A stretch of 64,000 nt of DNA, taken from Paraburkholderia sp. Tr-20389 (GTDB lineage: Bacteria; Pseudomonadota; Gammaproteobacteria; Burkholderiales; Burkholderiaceae). A program made the position numbers and the translations under genes. This document shows positions 18,831-27,836 of the stretch, in pieces. Position 1 is the stretch's first letter, and the number at the start of each line of letters is the position of its first letter. The stretch covers positions 1 to 64,000 of the forward strand of contig NZ_JAAGPD010000039.1 in the NCBI RefSeq assembly GCF_017104565.1. Reading direction: 5' to 3'. The notes under the pieces are model-generated. The model was given only the letters and a program-made list of their open reading frames with translations, was not told the origin of the DNA and made no database searches.

Positions 18831-20579
18831 TTAGTGGATTTCCGGCTCATCGCGATTCGCATCGGAGGAGACGGTCAGTTTTTCTTCGAGAAAATCGAAA
18901 TCGCAACCCTTGTTCGCCTGGGTCACGTGCAGTTGATGCATCACGCCGAAGCCGCGTTCGAACGGACGTTTCGGCGCTTGCCACGCTTCCTTGCGCGCGG
19001 CCAGTTCCTGATCGCTGACCTCGACATGCAGGCGGCGAGCGGCCACGTCCAGTTCGATGATGTCGCCGTCCTTCACGAGCGCGAGCGGCCCGCCGACGAA
19101 CGACTCGGGCGCGACGTGCAGCACGCACGCGCCGTAGCTGGTGCCGCTCATGCGCGCATCGGAGATACGCAGCATGTCGCGCACGCCCTGCTTCAGCAGC
19201 TTTTGCGGAATCGGCAGTTGGCCCCACTCGGGCATGCCCGGCGCGCCGACGGGACCCGCATGCTGCAACACGATCACCGAATCGGCCGTCACGTCGAGGT
19301 CTTCGCTGTCGATGCGCGCAGCCATGTCGCCGTAGTCCTTGAACACGACCGCGGGACCGCGATGCTTCAGCAGGTGCGACTCCATCGCGGCCGGTTTGAT
19401 GACGGCGCCATCGGGCGCGAGATTGCCTGTCAGCACGGCGAGACCGTCACGTTCGACCAGCGGATTGGCGCGCTTGCGGATCACGTCGTCGTTGAAAATC
19501 TCCGCGCCCGCGATGTTCTCGCCGAGCGTCTGGCCGTTCACCGTCATCTGCGTGCCGTCGATCAGTTCGCCCAGTTCGACCAGCAACGCGCGCAGGCCGC
19601 CCGCGTAATAAAAATCCTCCATCAGATACTGGCCCGCCGGACGGATGTTGCCGAGCACGGGCGTCACGCGCGCCAGTTCGTCAAAGCGCGCCGTCGTCAG
19701 ATCGATGCCCGCGCGGCGTGCGACGGCCACCAGATGCACGATCGCATTCGTCGAACCCGACATCGCGAGCACGGTCGTCACGGCGTTGTCGAACGACTTC
19801 GCGGTGAGGATGTCGGACGGCTTCTGATCGGTCCACACCATCTCGACGATGCGCTGCCCCGTCAGCGACGCATATTGCGCGTGACGCGAATCGGCGGCGG
19901 GAATCGACGAGAATCCGGGCAGCGTGAGGCCGAGCGATTCCGTCGCGCTCGTCATCGTGGAGGCCGTGCCCATCGTCATGCAATGGCCGGGCGAACGCGC
20001 GATGCCGCTCTCGATGCCCTTCCATTCGTCTTCCGTGATCTTGCCCGCACGCAGCTCCGCCCAGTATTTCCACGTGTCCGAACCGCTGCCGAGCGTGCGG
20101 CCGTTCCAGTTGCCGCGCAGCATCGGACCGGCGGGCAGATAGATCGCGGGCAGGTCCATGCTGATCGCGCCCATCAGCAGACCCGGCGTGGTCTTGTCGC
20201 AGCCGCCCATCAGCACGCAGCCGTCGAACGGATAGGACTTCAGCAGCTCTTCCGTCTCCATTGCGAGGAAGTTGCGGTACAGCATCGTGGTCGGCTTCTG
20301 GAACGGCTCGGCGAGCGTCATCACAGGCATTTCGACGGGAAAGCCGCCCGCCTGCCAGATGCCGCGCTTCACTTCCTCGACGCGCTGCTTGAAGTGCGTG
20401 TGGCATGAGTTGATCTCGCTCCACGTGTTGACGACGGCGATCACCGGCTTGCCCATGTAGTCCGACGAGTGATAACCCATCTGCGCGGTGCGCGAGCGGT
20501 GACCGAACGACCGGAGATCGTTGACGCCATACCAGCGGTAGCTGCGCAGTTCTTCGGGCTTCTTGCGATTCGAGGACAA
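18831..20579 (-). CDS. L-arabinonate dehydratase-like IlvD/Edd-family enzyme
   Basis: A 582-residue Fe-S dehydratase that removes water from an aldonic acid to give the 2-keto-3-deoxy acid. Visible motifs include NTWSEINSCHTHFKQRVEEV, VLMGGCDKTTPGLLMGAIS (cluster Cys) and SPGHCMTMGTASTM (cluster Cys). The N-terminus [20 protein letters not shown] is typical of the arabinonate/xylonate/galactonate branch rather than IlvD proper. The start is TTG at 20577-20579, six bases after AAGGAG. First gene of a four-gene operon (dehydratase, RraA-like, MFS, LacI). Its N-terminus is nearly the same as that of the truncated gene at 1-155. Confidence 0.9.
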   Translation of the reverse strand: MSSNRKKPEELRSYRWYGVNDLRSFGHRSRTAQMGYHSSDYMGKPVIAVVNTWSEINSCHTHFKQRVEEVKRGIWQAGGFPVEMPVMTLAEPFQKPTTMLYRNFLAMETEELLKSYPFDGCVLMGGCDKTTPGLLMGAISMDLPAIYLPAGPMLRGNWNGRTLGSGSDTWKYWAELRAGKITEDEWKGIESGIARSPGHCMTMGTASTMTSATESLGLTLPGFSSIPAADSRHAQYASLTGQRIVEMVWTDQKPSDILTAKSFDNAVTTVLAMSGSTNAIVHLVAVARRAGIDLTTARFDELARVTPVLGNIRPAGQYLMEDFYYAGGLRALLVELGELIDGTQMTVNGQTLGENIAGAEIFNDDVIRKRANPLVERDGLAVLTGNLAPDGAVIKPAAMESHLLKHRGPAVVFKDYGDMAARIDSEDLDVTADSVIVLQHAGPVGAPGMPEWGQLPIPQKLLKQGVRDMLRISDARMSGTSYGACVLHVAPESFVGGPLALVKDGDIIELDVAARRLHVEVSDQELAARKEAWQAPKRPFERGFGVMHQLHVTQANKGCDFDFLEEKLTVSSDANRDEPEIH

Positions 20580-20590
20580 ATCAGTCTCCT

Positions 20591-20604
20591 TGGTAACGCT
20601 ATCA
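20591..20604. promoter_or_regulatory. LacI-type operator, promoter-proximal copy
   Basis: TGGTAACGCTATCA is a 14-bp imperfect palindrome centred on CG (10 of 14 positions symmetric), like known LacI/GntR-type sites. It overlaps the ribosome-binding region, 12 bp before the TTG start of the dehydratase, so binding would block transcription directly. A near-identical copy lies 93 bp upstream. The operon's own LacI protein is the likely binder. Confidence 0.6.
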
Positions 20605-20683
20605 TTTCCGGCCGCGAAAACGGCGGCGGGACGCGACGGATAGGGGCTTTCGCGGCTGCGAAACGATCATTCGGATGCACGGA

Positions 20684-20697
20684 TGGTAGCGTTATCA
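20684..20697. promoter_or_regulatory. LacI-type operator, distal copy
   Basis: TGGTAGCGTTATCA, differing from the proximal site only at the sixth and ninth bases, which swap A/G and C/T in keeping with palindrome symmetry. The 93-bp centre-to-centre distance is close to nine helical turns, which would allow repression looping. Confidence 0.6.
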
Positions 20698-20805
20698 TTC
20701 CGCTCCGTCCGCCAGGGATAGTACGGAGACGCAATGGAAAATCAGGTATGAAGACATGCCGCGCGGACCGGCCCGCGCGGCTGTGTCGCGAACGCGCCGC
20801 CTGCG

Positions 20806-21114
20806 TCAGACTTCTTTCGTGTCGAACACGAGCAGTTCGACGCCCGCCTGCGCGAAGTTCTGCAGATCGGCGGTAGTGGCCGCGGCTTCGGGCGTGCCCA
20901 TCGCCTGCTGCAACGATTCGAAGCTGTCGAAACTGAGGATGGCGGCGAGCGCATATGGCGACTCGCCCTTGGCGCTTGCCACGGGTCCGACGCTCACTTC
21001 GTAGCCGCGCAGGCCGGGTATCGACTTCGCGAGCGGCACGTGTTTATCGAAGTAATGGGCGTCGAATGCGTTGCGGTCGGTGGGGGTCTTGTAGAGCGCG
21101 ACGAGCTTTGCCAT
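20806..21114 (-). CDS. EthD-domain protein
   Basis: A 102-residue ferredoxin-like-fold protein with the EthD pattern (KLVALYKTPTDRNAFDAHYF then DKHVPLAKSIPGLRGYEVS). Members of this dimeric alpha/beta-barrel family are small enzymes or partners of oxygenases; the function of stand-alone copies is mostly unknown. The start at 21114 has AGGAGG upstream, whereas the longer frame to 21231 lacks support. It is the last minus-strand gene before the dehydratase operon promoter and has its own 184-bp upstream region. Confidence 0.75.
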   Translation of the reverse strand: MAKLVALYKTPTDRNAFDAHYFDKHVPLAKSIPGLRGYEVSVGPVASAKGESPYALAAILSFDSFESLQQAMGTPEAAATTADLQNFAQAGVELLVFDTKEV

Positions 21115-21298
21115 GTCATGCCTCCTGAAACGGACGTTCAGTGTTGCGCCGCCTGCTAATGACCAATACGGCTGATCAATGCGTGCTACCGATACCGCTG
21201 GCCAATGCAGAATGCCGCTCGAACGGCTCATGGATTCTACGCCGGGCTTATGCGAAAGCCGTGTGAAGGGACGCGTTTCGAAACAGCCGCTGCACGCA

Positions 21299-22342
21299 TC
21301 AACCCGACGGCCTGCGACGCAACGCCCACCAGCCCGCGAGCACGGTAAAACTCACGACGAGCAGCACCATCATCCAGAAGCCGTGCTTGTTCTCCGCGAG
21401 CGGCACGCCGCCGACGTTCATCCCGAACAGACCCGCGATGATGTTGATGGGCAGCGCGAGCACGGTCACGATGGTCAGCGTGTACAGCGTGCGGTTGGTC
21501 TGCTCGTTCAGGCGCGCGGCAATCTCTTCCTGCAGCAGCTTGATGCGTTCCGCGAGACCCGACAGGTCGCCGAGCACCAGCGAGAACTCTTCCGTCGAAT
21601 CGCGCAGGCTCTGCACGTCGGCGGGCAGCAGCCATGCGGGCGGCCGCACCAGCAGGCGGAAGATCGAGCCGGGCTCGGGCGCGAGCAGCCGTTGCAGGCG
21701 CACCAGCACGCGCCGCATTGCGCCGAGGTCGCGGCGGCTCTGATAGACGCGCTGCGACAGGAAATGATCTTCGATGCGGTCGACCTCGATGCTGGTCCGG
21801 CGCACGATTTCGACGAGCAGATCGGCCTGATCGCGCAGCAGATGGATCAGCAGTTCCGCCGATGTGTCGAAGTTCTCGCCGTTGCGCACCGACGCGCGCA
21901 GCCGGTCGACCGAGCGCAGTTGCTTCAGACGCGCCGTCACCATGATCCGCTTGTGCGTGTAGACCCACAGCGTCGCGATTTCGGAAGGCGTCTGCTCGAA
22001 GTCGTACATCACATCGTTGACGACGGCGAGCAGCGCGCCGTGCTGGTGCTCGATGCGCGTGGAGTGCGAGCCTTCTTGCAGCGCTTCGAAGAAGGTGTCG
22101 GGCAGATCGAGATGCGTGCGGATCCAGCGCTCGCTGGACACATGCGCGAGATTGAAATGCAGCCAGAGAAATTCACTCTGATGGGCGCTCGACGCCTTCG
22201 TTTCGTTGCGGCATTCGGCAAGCCAATCGGCGGCCGTGTCGGTGTCGACGGCCAGGCCGGGCGTGTCGGGGGCAAAGCGAAATCCGCAAACGAGGCCGGA
22301 GCGGTCGGCTCCGTAGGTGCTGGGCGCCAGGTTCAAAGTCAT
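21299..22342 (-). CDS. zntB: CorA-family zinc/magnesium transporter, ZntB type
   Basis: A 347-residue protein of the CorA superfamily with a long cytoplasmic N-terminal domain and two membrane segments at the C-terminus. The pore motif GMN follows TM1 (IAGLFGMNVGG). The N-terminal LAPSTYGADRSGLVCGFRF is typical of ZntB. ZntB moves Zn2+ across the inner membrane, with proton-coupled uptake reported for E. coli ZntB. The start at 22342 matches the family's usual N-terminus, though no strong ribosome site is visible. Single-gene unit. Confidence 0.88.
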   Translation of the reverse strand: MTLNLAPSTYGADRSGLVCGFRFAPDTPGLAVDTDTAADWLAECRNETKASSAHQSEFLWLHFNLAHVSSERWIRTHLDLPDTFFEALQEGSHSTRIEHQHGALLAVVNDVMYDFEQTPSEIATLWVYTHKRIMVTARLKQLRSVDRLRASVRNGENFDTSAELLIHLLRDQADLLVEIVRRTSIEVDRIEDHFLSQRVYQSRRDLGAMRRVLVRLQRLLAPEPGSIFRLLVRPPAWLLPADVQSLRDSTEEFSLVLGDLSGLAERIKLLQEEIAARLNEQTNRTLYTLTIVTVLALPINIIAGLFGMNVGGVPLAENKHGFWMMVLLVVSFTVLAGWWALRRRPSG

Positions 22343-22515
22343 GTGCGTTTCGGGGTGGGGTCCACGAAAGCGCCATTCTGACATGAGCATCGCGTCAGCA
22401 GCGTTACGTGACAGCTGTTTGACGCTTATTTGTCGACGAGTTGACAGGCTTTTGACGGCTTTGTCAGCGGCGATGCCGGCAAAAGCGGCGAATCTCGCTC
22501 CCGCCGCGTTCGATA

Positions 22516-22547
22516 CGCAGCCGCCCGCACGATTGCGGACGGCTGCG
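22516..22547. other. Strong stem-loop after the SDR gene
   Basis: CGCAGCCG at 22516-22523 pairs with CGGCTGCG at 22540-22547, and the inner CCGC/GCGG extends the stem. It lies just past the stop of the SDR gene (22556, minus). No T-run follows, so it may be a transcript-end stabiliser or a Rho-linked hairpin rather than a full intrinsic terminator. Confidence 0.4.
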
Positions 22548-22555
22548 CCCGATGC

Positions 22556-23299
22556 TTACGCAGCGAAGCCGCCGTCGATCAGCAGGTTCGCGCCCGTCAC
22601 GAAAGCCGCTTCAGGGCTTGCGACATACGCGACCATGCCCGCGATTTCGTCCGTCGTGCCGTGACGCGGGATCGCCATCAAACCGTGCAGCGATGCGCCA
22701 AACTCGCCCGCTTCCGGGTTCATGTCGGTATTGACGGGACCGGGCGCCACGTTGTTGACCGTGATGCCCTTCGGGCCGAGGTCACGCGCGAGGCCTTGCA
22801 CGAGGCCCAGCAGCGCCGACTTGCTCATTGCGTACGCCGCGCCGCCCGCGAACGGCATGCGCTCGGCATTCGTGCTGCCGATGTTGATGATCCGGCCGCC
22901 TTGTCCCATGTGCGGCAGCACCGCCTTCGACGCGACGAACACGGCGCGCACGTTCACTTGCACGGTCGCATCGAAGTCTTCGAGCGTGAAAGTGTCCAGC
23001 GTGCCGATGCGCAGCACGCCCGCGTTGTTCACGAGGATGTCGATCTTGCCGAGTTCACGCGCCGTCTCGTTGATCGCGTTCGTCAGCGCAGCGGCATCCG
23101 CGACGTCCGCCTTCACGGCAATCGCACGGCCACCCGCCTTCTCGATGCTCGCGACCAGATCGTTCGCTCCCGCTGCCGAGCTGTGATACGTGAAGGCGAC
23201 CGTCGCGCCTTCGCGGGCGAGCCGGCGAACCACCGCCGCACCGATTCCGCGTGCACCGCCCGTGACGAAAGCAACCTTGCCTTGAAGATTCGAGTTCAT
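22556..23299 (-). CDS. Classical SDR oxidoreductase (FabG-like)
   Basis: A 247-residue NAD(P)-dependent reductase with all classical motifs: VTGGARGIGAAV, NNAG (context ILVNNAGVL), the catalytic Ser in NIGSTNAERM and the YxxxK in AAYAMSKSALL, and the C-terminal LLIDGGFAA. The exact substrate is unknown. It is divergent from the LysR at 23463, which probably regulates it. The start at 23299 follows AGGAGCACAAC. Confidence 0.88.
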   Translation of the reverse strand: MNSNLQGKVAFVTGGARGIGAAVVRRLAREGATVAFTYHSSAAGANDLVASIEKAGGRAIAVKADVADAAALTNAINETARELGKIDILVNNAGVLRIGTLDTFTLEDFDATVQVNVRAVFVASKAVLPHMGQGGRIINIGSTNAERMPFAGGAAYAMSKSALLGLVQGLARDLGPKGITVNNVAPGPVNTDMNPEAGEFGASLHGLMAIPRHGTTDEIAGMVAYVASPEAAFVTGANLLIDGGFAA

Positions 23300-23462
23300 G
23301 TTGTGCTCCTGATGAAGTGGTGTTGAGGTGATGCAAGTATGGTCAAGCGATTACATTGCCGGTAGCATCTAATCACGACTAACAGTTTCAACTACAGGTA
23401 TAAGCCGAAACGGACGGCCATCGTCCGCAAGCGGCTGAAACGACAGCCTAGACCGACAACAA

Positions 23463-24386
23463 ATGGAAGCCCTGAACCTCATCGAATCGTTCATCCAGAC
23501 AGCCGAAACGGGCAGTTTCTCGGCAGCCGCGCGCAGGCTCGGCCTTACGCCTGCCGGTGTCAGCAAGAACGTCGCGCGGCTGGAGGCGCATCTGGGCGTG
23601 CGGCTCTTTCATCGCAGCACCCGCAAGCTTACGATGACGCCCGGCGGCGAGCAGCTATGGGCCGACGCGGGCGCGCCGTTCGCGAGCCTGCAGGACGCGT
23701 TTGCGCGCGCCGCGCAGCACGACGGCAAGCCGTCGGGCGTGCTGAAGGTCGGCATGGCGCTGTCGTTCGGGCGGGAGTATCTGGTGCCCCTGCTCGGCGA
23801 ATTTCTCGAACGCTATCCGGACATCGTGCCCGACTGGCACTTCGACAACCGCGCCGTCGATCTGATCGCGGGTGGCTTCGATGCCGCCATCGGCGCCGGG
23901 ATCGAGTTGACGCAAGGCGTGGTCGCGCGCGAGATCGCGCGGCCTTGCACGATCGTCGCGGCGTCGCCGGCGTATATGAAGGGCCGGCCGCTGCCCGCGC
24001 ATCCGTCCGAACTCGCGGACCTGGACGGCATTGCACGCCGCTCCAGCAGCACGGGCCGCCTGCGCGCGTGGACGATGCGCAACCAGGTCGGTGAAGAGGC
24101 GCTTGCCGAATGCCGCGTGCGGATGATCTTCGACGATCCCGAAGCGATGGCGCATGCGGCGATGCAAGGTCTCGGCATCGCCTTCCTGCCGACGCCGCAC
24201 GCGGCGCCGTGGCTCGAAAGCGGCCAGTTGATGCGGCTGCTGCCCGGCTGGCACGCGCCCATCAGCCCCCTTACGCTCTATTACCCGAACCGCAAGCTAT
24301 TGCCCGCGAAGACCCGCGTGTTCATCGACTTCATCGTCGGGGCGTTTCGCGAGCGGCGCCTCGCGGCGCGCTTCGACGCTAGATAG
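23463..24386 (+). CDS. LysR-family transcriptional regulator
   Basis: A 307-residue LysR protein with an N-terminal winged helix (SFIQTAETGSFSAAARRLGL then TPAGVSKNVARLEAHLGVRL) and a LysR substrate domain. It belongs by appearance to the CrgA-like group that controls divergent oxidoreductases. The 163-bp intergenic region to the SDR gene should hold the binding site. Effector unknown. Confidence 0.9.
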   Translation: MEALNLIESFIQTAETGSFSAAARRLGLTPAGVSKNVARLEAHLGVRLFHRSTRKLTMTPGGEQLWADAGAPFASLQDAFARAAQHDGKPSGVLKVGMALSFGREYLVPLLGEFLERYPDIVPDWHFDNRAVDLIAGGFDAAIGAGIELTQGVVAREIARPCTIVAASPAYMKGRPLPAHPSELADLDGIARRSSSTGRLRAWTMRNQVGEEALAECRVRMIFDDPEAMAHAAMQGLGIAFLPTPHAAPWLESGQLMRLLPGWHAPISPLTLYYPNRKLLPAKTRVFIDFIVGAFRERRLAARFDAR

Positions 24387-24558
24387 GTGCGATTCGCAGA
24401 CCGCTGCCACGCGGGCCTTCTACGCAGAATCCATGACAGGGTTTTTCTGTACGCAAGCCGGGGCGACATCTGTCGATATATCAGAAGGAGACATGCGCGC
24501 CGCATCCTGTCGAAGCGCGTCCACATTTTAAAAATCGCGCACGTAGCGAGGCGTCCGA

Positions 24559-26133
24559 ATGGTGAAGCTGAGTTTTACCCAGAAGCTGTGGTTGCCGCTC
24601 GTCATCAGCCTGATCGCGTTGTTGCTGGTATCGGTGTCGGCGGCATACCTGTCGCGCGAGACGCGTATCGAGGAACGCAAGAACGACCTCGTGAACGTCG
24701 CGCATGTCGGTTTGTCGCTGGTTCAGGAATATGCGGCGCTCGCGCAGAACGGCAAGCTCAGCGACGCGGACGCGCGCAAGGAGGCGCTCGCCCGCCTGCG
24801 CGACATCCGCTACGGCGAGGACGGCTACTTCCTCGTGATCGATTCGACGCCGCGCATGGTCATGCATCCCATCAAGCCCGCGACCAATGGCAAGGATCTC
24901 GCCGGCACCGCTGACGCCGATGGCCGCCACCATTACGTGACATTCGCTAAAGTCGCACAGTCGCCCGATGGCGGCTTCGTCGACTACGTGTTTCCGCATT
25001 CGCGCCCCGCGTCGGCATCGGGCCCCGCCGAAGCCGTCGGCAAGATCGGCTACGTCGTGCGCTACGCGCCGTGGGACTGGATCATCGCAACAGGCGCGTA
25101 CGTCGACGATATCGACGCCGCATTCATGCGCTCGCTCTATCTGATCGGCGGCGTGTTCATCGGCATCGCCGTGCTGCTGGCCACGCTCGTCGCGGTGACC
25201 AACCGCAGCATCCAGCGCACGATCGGCGGCGACCCCGGCTATGCGGCCGACGTCGCCAACGCGATCGCGATCGGCGATCTGACCGTGTCGATCGACACGC
25301 GCCAGAACGACGAGCGCAGCCTGCTGCGCGAGATGCGCCGCATGCGCGATACGCTGACGGACACGATCCGCGCAATCAAGCATGCCGCCGACAACGTCGC
25401 GACGGGTGCGGGGGAAATCGCCAGCGGCAATGCGGACCTCTCGTCGCGCACCGAGAATCAGGCCGCCTCGTTGCAGGAGACGGCGGCGAGCATGGAACAG
25501 ATGACGTCGATGGTGCGGCAGACGGCGGAGAACGCGCGCACCGCCAGCGAACTCGCCGAAAGCGCCGCGCAGATCGCGAACCAGGGCAGCGTGATGGTCG
25601 GCGAGGCCGTCTCGACAATGCGCGACATCTCCAGCGAATCGCAGAAGATGGTCGAGGTGATCGCGGTGATCGAGAGCATCGCCTTTCAGACCAACATCCT
25701 CGCGCTGAATGCCGCCGTCGAAGCGGCGCGCGCGGGCGAACAGGGACGCGGCTTCGCGGTCGTCGCGGGCGAAGTGCGCACGCTCGCGCATCGCAGCGCG
25801 GGCGCCGCGAAGGAAGTGCGGCAACTGATCAGCCGCGCCGTCGACAAGGTCGGCAACGGCGCGGGTCTCGTCGAGCGCACGGGATCGACGATTCAGCAGG
25901 CACGCGATGCGATTGCGAGCGTGACGGGCGTGATGCAGGAAATCGCCGCTGCCGCCGCCGAACAGAGCGCGGGCATCGATCAGGTCAATCTCGCCGTCAC
26001 GCAGATGGACAGCCTCACGCAGGAAAACGCGGCGCTCGTCGAACAGGCGGCAGCCGCTGCGCATTCGCTGACCGAGCAGGCTGGGCGGTTGAAGACTTCG
26101 GTGGATGCGTTTCAGGTCGCCGAAACCGTCTGA
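24559..26133 (+). CDS. Chemoreceptor with a single Cache periplasmic domain
   Basis: A 524-residue methyl-accepting chemotaxis protein. TM1 is at about residues 9-29, a Cache (sCache_2 type) sensor follows to about 190 ([40 protein letters not shown]-like), then TM2 (about 194-216), HAMP and the signalling domain ([20 protein letters not shown] then [16 protein letters not shown]). It has no Wsp-type tip, so it is a flagellar-type receptor. Single-Cache receptors often bind small carboxylates. It ends next to the lactate regulator gene, but a link to lactate sensing is only a guess. Confidence 0.9.
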   Translation: MVKLSFTQKLWLPLVISLIALLLVSVSAAYLSRETRIEERKNDLVNVAHVGLSLVQEYAALAQNGKLSDADARKEALARLRDIRYGEDGYFLVIDSTPRMVMHPIKPATNGKDLAGTADADGRHHYVTFAKVAQSPDGGFVDYVFPHSRPASASGPAEAVGKIGYVVRYAPWDWIIATGAYVDDIDAAFMRSLYLIGGVFIGIAVLLATLVAVTNRSIQRTIGGDPGYAADVANAIAIGDLTVSIDTRQNDERSLLREMRRMRDTLTDTIRAIKHAADNVATGAGEIASGNADLSSRTENQAASLQETAASMEQMTSMVRQTAENARTASELAESAAQIANQGSVMVGEAVSTMRDISSESQKMVEVIAVIESIAFQTNILALNAAVEAARAGEQGRGFAVVAGEVRTLAHRSAGAAKEVRQLISRAVDKVGNGAGLVERTGSTIQQARDAIASVTGVMQEIAAAAAEQSAGIDQVNLAVTQMDSLTQENAALVEQAAAAAHSLTEQAGRLKTSVDAFQVAETV

Positions 26134-26162
26134 TGTTTTTTTAGCCGCGACTGACTCCAGCG

Positions 26163-26173
26163 TGGTTGGACCA
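26163..26173. promoter_or_regulatory. Second copy of the GntR/LldR-type operator core
   Basis: TGGTTGGACCA is the exact reverse complement of the 11-bp core TGGTCCAACCA found in the lut promoter at 26911-26921. It lies in the 57-bp gap between the chemoreceptor stop and the gntR stop, that is, downstream of both convergent genes. It may be an auxiliary operator for looping, about 750 bp from the main site. Confidence 0.4.
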
Positions 26174-26190
26174 GTTTCGGCTTCCTCGCC

Positions 26191-26895
26191 CTATTCGTGC
26201 AGGTTGCTGCGCACGTAGTCGATATGCGTGTGCATCGCCGTGCGCGCTTCTTCGGGCCGCCGCATGCAGATCGCGTCGCAGACGGCGCGATGCTGGATCA
26301 GCAGCTGGGCCGACTCCGTCGCGCCCAGTGCCCGCAAATCCGTCCCGCTGATCGTGATGTGTTCGCGCAGCATGCCGAGAATGCTCGTATGCAGATGCAG
26401 GAACATCGTGTTGTGCGAGGCCTGCGCGATGGCGTCGTGCAACTGTGTATCGGCCGTGGCTTCGCTTTCCTTGTCGTCGCAGTCGTGCGAGCGCTCCAGT
26501 TCGCGCATCAGTGAACGGATCCGTTTGATGTCCGCGCCCGTCGCGCGCATCGCCGCGAAATAGGCCGTCGCGCCTTCCAGCACGCGGCGAAATTCCAGAA
26601 TGTCGTTGCGCAGCACCGGGTGGTCCGCGACCAGTTGCCCCCACGGCGACGCGATGCCCGCGCGCAACTGATCCGTCGCATACACGCCCGCGCCGCGCCG
26701 GCTTTGCAGCAGGCCGCGCGCCGCCAGCCGCTGGATCGCCTCGCGCACCGTGTTGCGCGAGGCGTCGTACTGTTCCGCCAGCGTACGCTCGGCGGGCAGC
26801 CGCGAACCGGGCGGCCACGTGCCGTCGAGCAGCGACGTTTCCATCTGGCGCATGATGCCCTCCACCCTGCCCCGCTCTCTCGTCTGCGTCGCCAT
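26191..26895 (-). CDS. GntR/FadR-family regulator of lactate use (LldR/LutR-like)
   Basis: A 234-residue protein with an N-terminal winged helix (PPGSRLPAERTLAEQYDASR then NTVREAIQRLAARG) and a C-terminal FCD effector domain. It is divergent from lutACB-lctP, the standard layout for the lactate-responsive GntR repressor. The start at 26895 (ATQTRERGRVEGIM follows Met) with AAAGGGGCGAGGG upstream is preferred over the longer frame to 26967, because that frame would run through the palindromic operator at 26909-26923. Lactate as effector is inferred from context. Confidence 0.88.
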   Translation of the reverse strand: MATQTRERGRVEGIMRQMETSLLDGTWPPGSRLPAERTLAEQYDASRNTVREAIQRLAARGLLQSRRGAGVYATDQLRAGIASPWGQLVADHPVLRNDILEFRRVLEGATAYFAAMRATGADIKRIRSLMRELERSHDCDDKESEATADTQLHDAIAQASHNTMFLHLHTSILGMLREHITISGTDLRALGATESAQLLIQHRAVCDAICMRRPEEARTAMHTHIDYVRSNLHE

Positions 26896-26908
26896 CCCTC
26901 GCCCCTTT

Positions 26909-26923
26909 ATTGGTCCAACCAAT
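26909..26923. promoter_or_regulatory. LldR/PdhR-type operator in the gntR-lutA divergent promoter
   Basis: ATTGGT, spacer CCA, ACCAAT: a perfect 15-bp palindrome that matches the established TGGT-N3-ACCA consensus of the FadR subfamily (LldR, PdhR, GlcC). It lies 14 bp upstream of the gntR start and 119 bp upstream of lutA, so one bound repressor could control both directions. Confidence 0.8.
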
Positions 26924-27041
26924 TTGTATTGTCGCGCACATTTGGGAATCATGCGCCAACGATTCAAGCAATCCGCGCTGCCACTTGAGCTTCAAACGAG
27001 TTTCAAGCGGCGCACAAAGCGGACGCATTCTGGAGCGAGAT

Positions 27042-27836
27042 ATGAAGGAAAGGCAATATCCGGCGGCCCCGCGCGATGTGTATCTGTTCGCCACCTGCCT
27101 CGTCGACCTGTTCGTGCCCGAAGCCGGCCTCGACGCCGTGAAGCTGCTCGAACGCGAAGGGCTCGTCGTGCACTTTCCTCAGGAACAAAGCTGCTGCGGC
27201 CAGCCCGCGTACAGCAGCGGCAATCCCGAACAGGCGCGCAGCGTCGCGCGTGCCCAGTTCGAGCTCTTCTCGAACCCGTGGCCCGTGATCGTGCCGTCCG
27301 GCTCGTGCGCGGGCATGATGCGCCACCACTGGCCGAAGCTCTTCGCGGACGATCCCGCGATGGCCGCCAGGGCGGAAGAACTCAGCGAGCGCGTCTACGA
27401 ACTCAGCGAATTCCTGCTGCGCGTGCTGCACATCGAATTGCCCACTTCGAGCGATGCCGCCGACGAACGCATCGTGCTGCATACCTCATGTGCTGCGCGA
27501 CGTGAAATGGGCACGCGGGTGCATGGCGTCGAACTCGTCGATGCGTTGCCGGGCGTCACGCGTATCGAGCATGAACGCGAATCGGAATGCTGCGGGTTCG
27601 GCGGCACGTTTTCGCTCAAGCATCCCGACATTTCCGGCGCGATGGTTCGCGACAAGGTCGCGTCGGCGTGCGCAACGGGCTGCGAGCGCATCGTGTCCGC
27701 CGATTGCGGTTGCCTGCTGAACATCGGCCATGCCGCCCGTCATCAGCACGCGCCCGTTGAAGTCGAACATATCGCGAGCTTCCTGTGGCGGCGCACGCAG
27801 CGCGCCGATGCGCATGACAAGGGAGACAACGCATGA
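27042..27836 (+). CDS. lutA: L-lactate utilisation protein LutA (CCG-domain)
   Basis: A 264-residue protein with two CCG (cysteine-rich) domains: FPQEQSCCGQPAYSSGNPEQ in the first and HERESECCGFGGTFSLKHPD in the second, plus CADCGC-like SADCGCLLNIGH near the end. LutA, with LutB and LutC, forms the LldD-independent L-lactate oxidation complex (YkgEFG in E. coli). The start at 27042 follows TGGAGCGAGAT. First gene of lutA-lutC-lutB-lctP, with a four-base overlap into lutC. Confidence 0.9.
   Translation: MKERQYPAAPRDVYLFATCLVDLFVPEAGLDAVKLLEREGLVVHFPQEQSCCGQPAYSSGNPEQARSVARAQFELFSNPWPVIVPSGSCAGMMRHHWPKLFADDPAMAARAEELSERVYELSEFLLRVLHIELPTSSDAADERIVLHTSCAARREMGTRVHGVELVDALPGVTRIEHERESECCGFGGTFSLKHPDISGAMVRDKVASACATGCERIVSADCGCLLNIGHAARHQHAPVEVEHIASFLWRRTQRADAHDKGDNA

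Noticed and set aside
18327-20408. 693-residue open frame antisense to the dehydratase and RraA-like genes
   Set aside because: No domain and Arg/His-rich; it is explained by the third-position GC bias of the real genes.
26896-26967. N-terminal extension of the GntR regulator up to 26967
   Set aside because: It would translate through the palindromic operator at 26909-26923; the Met at 26895 has a good ribosome site and fits the family.
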